Origin: Terana coerulea
Taxonomy: Eukaryota; Basidiomycota; Agaricomycetes; Polyporales; Phanerochaetaceae
Reading direction: 5' to 3'
DNA length: 64,000 nucleotides
Assembly (NCBI GenBank): GCA_024811115.1
Contig: JAKOGH010000005.1
Coordinates: 868,001 to 932,000 of the forward strand
The notes beneath the pieces were generated by a model. It saw only the letters and a program-made list of their open reading frames with translations, searched no databases and was not told where the DNA came from. Made by a program: the position numbers and the translations under genes. This document shows positions 23,632-33,134 of the stretch, piece after piece (the stretch's first letter is position 1; every line of letters begins with the position of its first letter).

Positions 23632-23772
23632 CTGCTCACTTCAGTAAAACCAATAAAAACAACTCTGTTCTCACTAAAAGTGGCCCCTACAGGGGTCGAA
23701 CCTGTGACATCGAAATATGCACCCCGTTCGACCCCGCCCGGAGCCAGCGCGCTGCTCACTTCAGTAAAAACA
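23632..23772 (+). repeat. Direct repeat, GCTGCTCACTTCAGTAAAA, 120 bp apart
   Basis: The 19-mer occurs at about 23,632 and again at about 23,752, each followed by a similar A-rich tract ending in TTCTCAC. The segment between the copies carries the 3' half of a tRNA-like sequence on the reverse strand. Confidence 0.7.
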
Positions 23773-23843
23773 AAACAAATACTCTTTTCTCACGCACAAT
23801 CACGTAATATCCTACGATATTAGCACCACGCTCTAACCAACTT
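23681..23843 (-). pseudogene. Split tRNA-Ile(AAT)-like relic
   Basis: On the reverse strand, AAGTTGGTTAGAGCG followed by TGGTGCTAATA matches the D arm and anticodon region of eukaryotic tRNA-Ile(AAT) (23818-23843). About 110 bases further, a T arm with a perfect 5-bp stem (ACAGG TTCGACC CCTGT) and AGGGGCCA at the 3' end are present (23681-23706). The 5' acceptor strand that should pair with AGGGGCC is absent; the sequence there belongs to the adjacent structured element instead. The gap is too long for an ordinary tRNA intron and the anticodon stem does not close. I therefore read it as a relic or a tRNA-derived SINE piece, not a working tRNA. Confidence 0.55.
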
Positions 23844-23985
23844 AGTCTCGTTCCCATCCGCTCTGAACTCCGAAAGCACAAGGCTTTCGGCCAGTGAGTC
23901 GGACATCGAAAAAGCGATGTTCACTGGCTCGTTAGAGCGTCTGGTGAGTTTGGATCATGCGGGTGTAGATCGCTCGCACGTGACG
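23842..23985 (+). ncRNA. Structured element, copy A (candidate RNA or tRNA-derived repeat)
   Basis: Starts TTAGTCTCGTTCCCA and ends CGGGTGTAGATCGCTCGCAC plus GTGAC; both ends are shared with copy B. The less-conserved middle can fold as a three-way junction: P1 23859-23864 with 23934-23939, P2 23870-23876 with 23884-23890 (loop CACAAGG), P3 23891-23897 with 23921-23927, a 5-nt 5' bulge (23898-23902), then an upper stem 23903-23908 with 23915-23920. Copy B has the same architecture with different bases in each stem. I recognise no known RNA family, and transcription is untested. Confidence 0.5.
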
Positions 23986-24680
23986 GCTCTCTGGCCTGCT
24001 CTCACTGTTGTGTCGAGACTCGACGACGACCGTCTCTCGCGCATTGCTCCCCTCGTAGTCTTGGTTCATGTTCTCTCAACTCCCCAGGCCTGTTGTATTT
24101 CCCTCATCAGCCCGTTTCCTGCTTTCTGCGACCGAATAGCTCTTCAACAGCGGCCGGCGACTTTGCAAAGCCAGCTATGCTGGCCGGTTTATCGCGAAGG
24201 TTATGGAGTTCGCGCAGGTGTAGGGCGTCGTAGGAGGAGAAGGGACGACCAGGAGATACCAATGGAGGCTCTTTTATGGTATGTTTCCTATGTTTCAGCT
24301 TACTGACTTTTGTACTCCCAGAGTCTTTTCGCTTGGGCTCTTTTGCGGCGAGTCGCGTCTTTTCGAACCTTTGCAAACGGCAATTCAACTATGAACTGGC
24401 CTCATACACTCCGAGGAGCCATATCATGCAGTCCCGCACCTCATTCTCATCTCCTAGTTGTGTAGTGGCGCATATTCTTCTACTCATATACTCGCACTTG
24501 CTTCTGCCGCTGACAAAGTTTTAGTTGGCTTCCCGTCTTATGTTATGGCCACTGCTTGAAGCTGTCATGTATATATGTCACTTTAATTCGGTATAACATT
24601 ATAGAAGTGAAACTACGCGCATACAGGGAGCTCCAAGTGTCAAATGCGAGGTGAGGCAGCAGCTGTAAGTGAGTGGGCGC
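23986..24680. other. Spacer between the two inverted structured elements
   Basis: About 700 bases with no recognised gene. Open frames here (for example near 24,110-24,520) show no family resemblance. If the two copies are terminal repeats of one mobile element, this would be its interior. Confidence 0.4.
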
Positions 24681-24819
24681 GGTCACGTGCGAGCGATCTA
24701 CACCCGGGCGGTTGAAAGTGACCAGACGTTCTATTACATTACCGTGCATCGATTATTCGATCTCCGCACGGCAGGTCCCGTAGGGCCAATGTCATAGATA
24801 CGGCTGGGAACGAGACTAA
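24681..24819 (-). ncRNA. Structured element, copy B (inverted relative to copy A)
   Basis: Reads 24819 to 24681 on the reverse strand. P1 has 13 pairs: 24802-24800 with 24729-24727, 24798-24794 with 24734-24730, and 24792-24788 with 24740-24736. P2 is 24787-24783 with 24779-24774 (one bulged A). P3 is 24771-24766 with 24747-24742, with a GGAG 5' bulge and an upper stem 24761-24757 with 24752-24748. Stem sequences differ from copy A but pairing is kept, while the flanking blocks are nearly identical. The two copies lie tail to tail. Confidence 0.5.
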
Positions 24820-25416
24820 CATGTAAGTTCCGCGGTTCGCGCCACGTGCTCGCGAGCTGCTGAATGTGAGGTTTGTTCAGTTTGTGAGCCGTTATACACC
24901 GCAGGCCTATGAGACTGCGCGCTGCCGTACTGCGAATAACTTAAGTAGGGGAAGAGTCAGGTTCGGGGACATGTCGGTAGGGATGAGCGCCTATTGATAC
25001 AGCGATTTTTGGGCAGGGCAGAAGCTCGTAGTCGCTGCAGCATGCATGTACCTCCACACAACCCAACAAAAGCTACACGAAAATGCGCGGACCAACGATG
25101 CCTATCGATTGGTGCAGGCGGTACAGGATTTGGGTGACATTTGGCCACGTTGTAGGGAGATTTCTCACTTCGCCAGCGATGTTGAAAAGCACGGGCGCTA
25201 CGTGCTGTGAGTTTGTACATGTTTGTTCGGCCTTCAGCCCCCTTAGGAATATGCTCACTCGCTCCGCTCGCTCGCAACAACCAACTAAGCTAAAAGGCCT
25301 TGCGTAACTCAAAAATTATGTATAATATATCCTCCATAATTCTAGGTGCACTATCGTTTACTGTAGGTACACGGCTTCTGAGCACTCACTCTTCCAGCAT
25401 TCGGTGACGGCCCACG
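24820..25416. other. Intergenic region upstream of the WW/FF gene
   Basis: No gene recognised. It should include the promoter of the gene starting at 25417; no clear TATA element. Confidence 0.5.
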
Positions 25417-28161
25417 ATGTCTGTCTCTTTCGTCCCCAGTGTACCACCGCCATTGCCTGCAGGCTGGACCGAACATGCTGGTAACCTTCCATCTTCTCGC
25501 TGTGCGTGGTTCAGGCTGAACCGTATCGTCAGGCCCAGGCGGTCAACCGTACTACTTCAATGCCGCGACGCAAGAGTCTACCTATACTCGGCCGCTGCCT
25601 GCATTTCCCATAATCCCCGGCCAGGTGCCCGTAGTGCCCTCTGCCCAGGCGCAGCCCAAGAAGAAGAAGGAGAAGCCGCTTGTCAAGACCCCCATTCCCG
25701 GGACAGACTGGCTTCGCGTCAAGACAACCGAGGGCAACACCTTCTACACGCACACGAAGGAGAAGCGCAGCATATGGACGGTGCCTGAGGAGATCAAGGA
25801 CGTCGTAGAGCAGCTGGAGAAAGACGAGTCGGAGGCGGTTGTGCGCGCCGCAGAGGAGAAGCGGCGGGGCGAGGAGGAGCAGGCGAAGGAGGTGGAGAGG
25901 GTGAAGCGCGAGGCGAAAGAGTCGGCTGCCAAACGCAAGGCCGCAGAGCCTGAGCCCATGGACGAGGTGGTCATTTCGAAGAAAGCGCGCTTGGATGACG
26001 ACGAGGACGGGGAAGGCGACGATGACGAGAGTGAGGAAGAGGAGGACAGCGATATGGAGGACTGGCAGCGTGAGGCGGCCGCACAGCTTGCTGCCGAAGC
26101 GGAAGAGGAAAAGAAGAAGGCCGAAGAGGCGAAGAAACGAGCAGAGGTAGAGGAGAAAGAGAGAGCAAAGTCAGAGGCAGAGGCTCTGAAGGCGGCGAAG
26201 TTGAACATGCCTGAGCGCGTCGACCTCTCGGTTGACGAGGCTAAGGCGTTATTCAAAGTACGTTGCTTTCTGTCCGTTATCATTCTCGATTAATGTTGTA
26301 CATTTTAGACTCTACTTCGCGAGAAAGAAGTGAACCCCTTGCACCCTTGGGACACCTCCTCCCGCTGTTCATCAACGATCCGCGTTACGTGCTCCTCCCC
26401 TCTGTGTCCGCACGAAAGGAGGCTTTCGACGAATACTGCCGAGACCGCGCCCGCGAACTGCGCGCGTCGAAATTGAAGAAAGAGAAAGCTGACGCGAACC
26501 CGAAGGAGGAATTCGAGAGCTTGCTGAAGGAGGAGGTGAAGAGCACCCGGACGAGCTGGTCGGAATGGCGACGGCAGTGGAAGAAGGACCGACGCTTTTA
26601 TGGCTGGGGCAAGGACGACAGGGAGCGCGAGAAGAGATTCAGAGACTACTTGAAAGAACTGGGCGAGAGTCAGTCTACTGCCTTCATATCTGCAATTCCT
26701 GAAATGCTAACAAATTGCCCCCATTACAGAGAAGCGCGCGGCGGCCCAGAAGGCCGAGGCGGACTTCTTTGCTCTTCTAAGAGAATGCGGCATAGCGACA
26801 TCAGGGGCTGTCTGGAAAGATGTAGGCGTTCCTCAAGATGCCCAGTCAAGCATTGTATTGAATTCTTCTAGGTGAAGCGGAAGATTGTAGATGACCCTCG
26901 GTACGACGCTGTGGGTTCTTCGTCGTTACGTGAAGAACTGTTCGATACCTTCCTCAAAGCCCGCGGAGCCACAAGAATGGGTACCCCCGAACCTGGTCAA
27001 TTACTCTCTGACGAGAAGAAAACAGACGACTTCCTTGAGGACGAGGAGGACAGGGAACGCCAACGCCAGCTGCGAAAGGAACGCGCCGTTCGGGATCGAG
27101 AGCAGAAAATCAAGACGGAGCGTAGCAAGGTGGACGCCGAGATCGACCGGAGCAGGTCAGGGCTGAACAAGGGTGAAGCAGAAATGGAGTTCAGGTGCGC
27201 AGAGTAGTTTCCTGGATATGTGCTTCAGTTGCTCGGCGCCACTGACCTGGTCCTTGCTCGCCATTGGCTCATTTAGGACATTACTGGTTGATGCCATACG
27301 TGACCCACAGGTACGATGACTCTTATAATGTGTGCAGATGTCTAATCTTGCCCTTTTGCGTTGGTTCGCTGTATATATGCGCATAGGTAACATGGGATGA
27401 CGTCCTCCCGCAACTGAAGACCGACCCGCGCTTTACACGTTCCGTCCTGCCCGTCAATCAGCAACTGCACCTCTTCCACTCGCATCTCAACACCCTCCGC
27501 CAAAAGCACCTCACGAACTTACACGCGCTGTTCCAGTCGCACGCCCCTTCGCTCGCCACGCCTTTCACCGACCTCCCGGTTGCCTCCTTACTTTCGTCGT
27601 TACCCGCAACGAAGCTTGGCTTTGATATTCATCGCCTCGAAGGCGAGTACGAGCGGTGGAATCGCGAGCGGACGACAGAGGCGCGGCGTGGGTTTGACGA
27701 GATGCTTGGCGAGAACGCGTTCGTCGAATTCTGGGGCCGGTTGGGCAAGATTGGGGGCAGTGGTGTGGACAAGACGATCATAGCGGATGACATCGGCGAG
27801 GCGGCCGAGGACGAAGAGATGGTTGACATGAAGGCGTTGGCAAAGACAGTGGATTTGAAAGAGATGGTCATGGTACTGAAGGTGCGTACTCTTCTTTGAT
27901 TTATCTTTGATTCCGTATCTGATATGTTCTATGTTCTATGTTTGCGAACTATCACCCAACGATCGCCCAACTGCTCGCATCTACAGCACGACAAGCGATA
28001 TCTTAACTTCGATCATGTCCCAGAGCAACGAGAGCGGTGGCTTCGCGTAAGCGCCTAGCATCTGTCTCTGTCAACACCGAAACTCTAACTCCAGCTTGCA
28101 GGACTACCTTTCACAGCTGTCGGCACCAAAACTGTCCGTTCACGTACCGGAGTCGTCATAG
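25417..28161 (+). CDS. WW- and FF-domain protein (TCERG1/CA150-like; related to Dre4/Urn1/Prp40)
   Basis: Couples transcription by RNA polymerase II with splicing in this family: WW domains bind proline-rich splicing factors and FF domains bind the phosphorylated polymerase tail. WW1 spans PPPLPAGWTEHAG and, after an intron with acceptor TCGTCAG, GGQPYYFNAATQES. WW2 is PGTDWLRVKTTEGNTFYTHT. A long charged helix rich in E and K (25,780-26,240) leads to five or six FF domains, for example SVDEAKALFKTLLREKEV, KEEFESLLKEEVKS, EADFFALLRECGIATSG, AEMEFRTLLVDAIRDPQVTW and LKHDKRYLNFDHV. It includes a 36-nt exon (VDAIRDPQ region) and ends VHVPESS. FF1 needs one extra C near 26361-26363 to join HPWDTSS to PLFINDPRYVLL. 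The domain set fits TCERG1 better than Prp40, which has fewer residues between WW and FF. Confidence 0.85.
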
Positions 28162-28295
28162 TCGATTTGTCCCGAGCCTGCCCGTTACTATCATACATTC
28201 TTACGGGGAGCTTCTGCCTTGGCCGGATGTGGCGCCGGACAGTACAGCTCCGAACTCAAGGACGCTGTTTTTCAAAGGGAGCATCGAGCTGCAAT

Positions 28296-28559
28296 AGGCC
28301 AGACTCCTTCCCGTCTTAGCTCGGACGAAAGGGAGAGGGAGGCAGGAGGAGAAGGCGCTAACAGTAGAGATCTGGTGATGCCGATCCTTTAATGAGCCTC
28401 CCTGTCCTCGCACGACTGGCAGAAAACATTGGGTAAACAATGACATAAGCACGGCATCGCTCCGGCATCCTATTTTTCCACGAGACAATTGCTGGAATTC
28501 GTTGCATGATGTGATCAATCACACGCTTCATGCATCCCGTTCTTGGCTGACTGCATGAA
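28296..28559 (+). repeat. Left terminal inverted repeat of the MITE
   Basis: Runs from AGGCCAGACTCCTTCCCG to about TTGGCTGACTGCATGAA and pairs with 28924-29193. The right arm has three extra C near its outer end (AGGCCCCCAGACTCC). Confidence 0.85.
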
Positions 28560-28923
28560 TCTCCCTCCGCCGCTGTAGTGCCCGACTCATTATGTCCGCA
28601 TTTCTTCAGCACTTGAACTGTGACACAAGTCTCAAACATCAGTTACAATCAACCTTTATAAATGAAATGTCATTTTCTTCGTTTTTCTGGCCATCGCCTG
28701 TTGGAATTCCTCAGTTCGCTCGCTTTCTGACGAAGCGTCCTGAAATGCCACTTTGCAGTGTGTATTCTGTCCACCGCTTGCAGCCCGCCAAAGGGCCTTT
28801 TGGTCACAGGCTGGTTTCATAAAATATGAGCAGACGTTCTAAATTTTCCAGCTCGGCATGGGGTCTGTATTGACGAAGAGCCTCGCGACGCGAGTACTTA
28901 CAGTAGCCACTTGCTTAGGAGCC

Positions 28924-29193
28924 TTCGTGCGGTCAGCCAAGAACGGGATGCATGAAGCGTGTGATTGATCACATCATGCAACGAATTCCAGCAATTGTCT
29001 CGTGGAAAAATAGGATGCCGGAGCGATGCCGTGCTTATGTCATTGTTTACCCAATGTTTTCTGCCAGTCGTGCGAGGACGTTAGGGAGGCTCGTTAAAGG
29101 ATCGGCATCACCAGATCTCTACTGTTAGCGCCTTCTCCTCCTGCCTCCCTCTCCCTTTCGTCCGAGCTAAGACGGGAAGGAGTCTGGGGGCCT
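28924..29193 (-). repeat. Right terminal inverted repeat of the MITE
   Basis: Reverse complement of the left arm over its full length. Differences include one around 29,080-29,090 (GGACGTTAGGGAGG versus the left arm's GGACAGGGAGG, both in right-arm orientation). Confidence 0.85.
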
Positions 29194-29201
29194 GCTGCAA
29201 T

Positions 29202-29917
29202 GCGCGGAATCGCCTCTCGGTCATACTACAATTCCCTCACCCATGGAATACCTTCCACGAACACTTCATCTTGGTGTCGAGTTTTGAACGTACGTCGTTG
29301 CTGCCGTCCGGCGCTTGATGGCTTGACAACGAGATGGTCTCCAGCGATCGACCATGCGTTTACAAGGCTGTCCGAAAATGACAGATGCTGACCGCTGACG
29401 GTATGCATTGTCTTCCGGCGTATGATGCAGAGCTGGCGCCCATGCACAAGTGCTGTGGTATAGTATCAATGTTTCATGATGGGATGAGTCTTTAGAGGAA
29501 CACCGCTCGTTGTGCTCAAACTGTGGACTGACACTCTGACCCGATCTCCGTAAGATAAAGTTTTCCTTGGGGACTCACACGCGGCACGAAGGCCATTTCC
29601 CAACTATTTCCTTCAGCAGCCCTGCGGGTATGTGGGCTAGAGACCGCCCACTGTCAGCGGTCAGCGCCCATTTCGCTCTCAGTTCTCTCGTTGTGATTGT
29701 TGCCGAGTATTGCCTCGTATGTTGCTTCCTTTGTTAAACACTTCTCTCGGCCTTGACATGATTTGGGATAATCCGTGAGGGGACGCCGAACGTCAAGCCA
29801 ATGATGCAACCGGAGATGGCGCGGTTGCAGAGCCTTTCAAGTTCCACCAGACCACATCATATCAGCACCCGTCGCACCGCGTACCTTTCTCTCGCTTTCC
29901 TGCATTGCCACCGCGGG
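29202..29917. other. Intergenic region upstream of the peroxidase gene
   Basis: No gene recognised between the MITE and the TATA-like box at ~29,920. Confidence 0.5.
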
Positions 29918-29927
29918 CTTTATATAC
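29918..29927 (+). promoter_or_regulatory. TATA-like box of the heme-thiolate peroxidase gene
   Basis: CTTTATATACG lies ~165 bases before the ATG at 30088 in otherwise GC-rich sequence. Position and sequence fit a fungal core promoter; function is inferred. Confidence 0.5.
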
Positions 29928-30087
29928 GAACCATCCAGACCGGCCACAAGTAAGCCGGCTCCCCAATCCCGACCGTTCTCCACAGCGTCAGCGCAGCTTG
30001 CAGCCCACTTACTTATTATACTTGCACCTGGCTTTTCTCTTCCACCCACCTTGCATACCTACAACGCTTTGAAAACCTCTGGCAAGG

Positions 30088-30894
30088 ATGGGCTTCAGTA
30101 CCTCGAATGATCATACGTTCATACGTGGGCGGGAAGGCGATAGCAGAAGCCCATGTCCTGCTTTGAACGCACTTGCCAACCACGGGTATCTGTGCGTATC
30201 GTTGTACTTACCCCCACCTGCTCTCACTGACCGTGTTTCACTCCAGGCCCCGCGACGGACGTGACATTGGCTGGTGGCAGCTCATACAATCCCTCCGGCT
30301 GGTGTACAATCTCTCCTACCCCTCGCCATCTTCCTCTCCACCTTCGGCATACTCCTCTGCGGGACGCGGGGGCGCCTCAGCCTGCACGAGCTCTCACGGC
30401 ACAACCGCATCGAGCACAACTGCTCGCTCGCGCACGCCGACGCCGCACCCGGGCAGTCCTTCGCGCCGCACCACCCCGACACCTCGCTCCTGTGCCACCT
30501 GCTGCAGACCGCGGACACGCGCGACGCCCAGCGCGGCGAGAAGGGCCGTGCGGCGGGCGAGGCGCAGAGCCTCGGCCTGGACGACTTTGTTCGCGCGCGC
30601 ATCCGGCGCGCGCTCGAGGTGCACACGTCGCTCGACCGGGTGCACCGGGAGATCGCGCACGGCGAGGCGGCGCTCACGCTGCTCGCGTTTGGCGCGAAGC
30701 CGCCGGTGCCCGGCGCGTCGGACAAGTCGCTGCAGGTGCCGAAGACGTTCGTGAGGCAGTGGTTTGGGGAGGACCGGTTGCCAGATGGGTGGACGAGGCC
30801 GGCAGGACAGATCGGTCTCCTGCGGACGAAAAAGGTGTCCAGCATTATCGCGAGCAAAATCTGGCTGCAGGATTGGATTGCACAGAGTGCATGA
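30088..30894 (+). CDS. Heme-thiolate peroxidase (chloroperoxidase / short unspecific peroxygenase family), intracellular-looking
   Basis: The family uses a Cys-ligated heme and peroxide to oxygenate or halogenate organic substrates. ATG 30088 gives MGFSTSNDHTFIRGREG then SPCPALNALANHGYLPRDGR with the heme-ligand PCP motif; an intron near 30,191-30,245 falls inside this block. Then YNLSLPLA, IEHNCSLAHADAAPG and LDDFVRARIRRALEVH follow. Short members carry PCP, EHD and a downstream Glu; here the second motif reads EHN, losing the usual Asp. No signal peptide is visible, unlike secreted peroxygenases. The frame breaks by one missing base at CC 30315-30316, needed to read YNLSLPLA. About 250 residues, the normal size for the short group. 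Substrate unknown. Confidence 0.82.
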
Positions 30895-33134
30895 GCGCAT
30901 GAGAGCTTTCTGGACCTTATTTATACGCATATTTATTCTTCGCCGCTATCGAGATATTCCGTTACTGTCTTAAGCTTATTAGTGTATTATCTTTGTATCA
31001 AAAGTACTTCAGTTCGATCCCTATTGCGATACAGCAGCTAGCAACCCGGTGTAAACCAAAACCAAAACCACAGTACTGATGATACTCAGCAGTGTGAGGT
31101 ACCGTACATGATGACGCACGGATTCTACTTTTGCGTGACCATTGCAAGCTCGCCCGTCTAGCAGCGTGAGCTTGCGTGGAGACGACCCGTCTGGCTTGCG
31201 TGTGGAACCTTTAGGCTGCAGCATAAATACTTCACTTCTGTGCGCGCACGTTCATTCGCTCAGACGGCCACCTGTGCTCTTATAGTGAGGAACGTAACAA
31301 TCCCCATTCACAGTCGAACACACTATATAAATTGGTATGAGTGATCTTCAAGAACGTATATGCGGCTGAAAACGCACCGGACGCCGTCCAGCCGTAACTC
31401 GTAACATATATTTCTTCACAACATCGCTCCGACATCATCACTCACAGGAGATGTGGCAGCAGTCGGGACACCAGCTGCTCACTGAGTTGGTCGCTTTGAT
31501 TTGAATGGTGTATTTCAGGTCGGCAAACACAATTAACAGAGCAGTATTTCTGGTAGCCAACTTTGAGGTGTTGGTTCCGAGGGGGAGGCACGATTGCAAG
31601 CGCTGATATCGACTTGCTCCCATGGCCTGCTCCGGTTCTCGGGGTCCTATCCATCTTAGCGCTCGCTGAGCCAAGGAGGGAAACGAGCAGGCTTGCTCGA
31701 ATACGTCTGAAAGGAGCTCGTATTGTAGGGAGTCACTGCTATGGACTACGAGGCATTTAATTATCTCTATGGAAGTAACCAGGGCCTTTTTTCTACCTGC
31801 GATCTTCACGTCTGACTCGAATTTACTTACTTTGAACTCAAGTTATATGCCTTGCGCTCAAAAGCAGGGGGAAAATGAATCAGGTGTGGACTCTGAAAAC
31901 TGAATATCCTGAAAAGAAATCATGTATTGCTTCTCCACGAGCCCACGACTTGTATCTTGCAGCTCTGCTGCAGTCCTCTGTGCTACGTAGTCTACGGGGT
32001 CCCGTACAGACGCCCTTAGGAGTCGATATCAGCGCTTGCAATCGTGCCTCCCCCCTGGTTGGTTCCCAACGAAGGGCGGAGCGCGTGCGGGAGTCGGGAG
32101 TCGGGACCCGCCGCCATCACGGGAGTTGCCGGAACATCGCATCGTCGCTTCTCGGCGAGTCGGATGTTCTCCTGCAGCCAGCCATTTCAGACGGTTTACT
32201 CAACGCCACTGTGTAGGGCTGAAGCAGCCTGAAACCCACTAGACTGTAGCAAAGCACGACTTGATCTACCAGTCGAGTTGGGCGCGCTCCAGCCAACTCT
32301 TCGACAATTACTCGAAGTCCGTGACCCGAGCTGGAAAGTTTTAAGTGACAACACTTGGATAACTCTGCAGCCCACGCTTTGGGCTGCTAGCCATTGCTGT
32401 GCTGTTGATTCTTACCCGCACTTTGAAGAAGAGAGGTGCGCTTAGACGCGTCGACTCCATTAAATGAATCGCATGGGGTTGCTCTTCCCTCGTAAAAGGA
32501 AGGTCGTAACAAATTGTGAGTTCAAACACAACCTTTGGTTGAAGTGTACACTGTCACTGAATATTGAATAGCGAGGCGAATTGCGTTCACTTACAATACC
32601 AAATATGTTCATGTTCGTTCCATACACTCCTCGCCGGCTGCAGGCCGCGTTCCGGAGGTTCATTACCCTGCTCAATCCATACATAGCCCTATCATTGTGA
32701 CGCTGGCTAGCGTGCATCTCAGAGCCTCTCAACTCACGAAGAATGCCACTTGAACCAAGCACAGGTGCGATAGATAGGTCGTTATCTCTTCCACTAAGCG
32801 CTGCGAAAGCTCTCTCGTGCCTATCTTCATCTTACAGATATTTCGCCTGCACTCTTCAAGCCTGCTATAGGAAAGAGACTCTAATGATGCCTCACAATCC
32901 ACTAAACCATGTCTACACGGAGCAGCAAGCGAATGCGAGGTCCGATCTCGCAATGCTCTTGTGTGATGCCGACGACGTTCTCGGACGTCCGACCTCGAGG
33001 TTGAGGACATGTGAGCACCATCAAAAGTCCTTCTCCGTCAAGAAGTAGATGGTTGTATAAGACGAACCAGTACAGTGGTTTACTCCCTCGTCTCCCTCGT
33101 CCCGCTCCCAGAAACGCTGCACGACACGTTGAAG
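30895..33134. other. Intergenic region with one inverted repeat
   Basis: 2.2 kb with no recognised gene. Apart from the 34-nt inverted repeat described separately I see no supported element; a TATA-like TATATAAATTGG at ~31,324 is not followed by a recognisable gene. Confidence 0.5.
31581..32054. repeat. 34-nt perfect inverted repeat enclosing ~400 bp
   Basis: 31581-31614 and 32021-32054 are exact reverse complements (core GCACGATTGCAAGCGCTGAT). Outer flanks on both sides contain GGTTCC or GGTTGG-like sequence but I find no clear target duplication, so a small DNA transposon is possible but not shown. Confidence 0.75.

Larger units (their letters stand above)
28296..29193. mobile_element. Non-autonomous DNA transposon (MITE), hAT-like, with long terminal inverted repeats
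   Basis: 898 bp bounded by an 8-bp direct repeat GCTGCAAT at 28288-28295 and 29194-29201, a target-site duplication length typical of hAT elements. The arms 28296-28559 and 28924-29193 are near-perfect inverted repeats of ~260 bp with a few substitutions and small gaps. The ~360-bp interior holds no recognisable transposase. The outermost bases (AGGCC) are not a classic hAT end, so the superfamily is inferred from the duplication length alone. Confidence 0.82.

Noticed and set aside
23566..23823. Open frames at 23.57-23.82 kb with phrases such as APTGVEPVTSK and YRGRTCD
   Set aside because: These phrases arise from reading reverse-complemented tRNA T-arm sequence and do not indicate a protein.
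24107..24524. Open frames between the inverted structured elements as a possible transposase
   Set aside because: No DDE/DDD-type motif pattern or zinc-finger pattern is visible.
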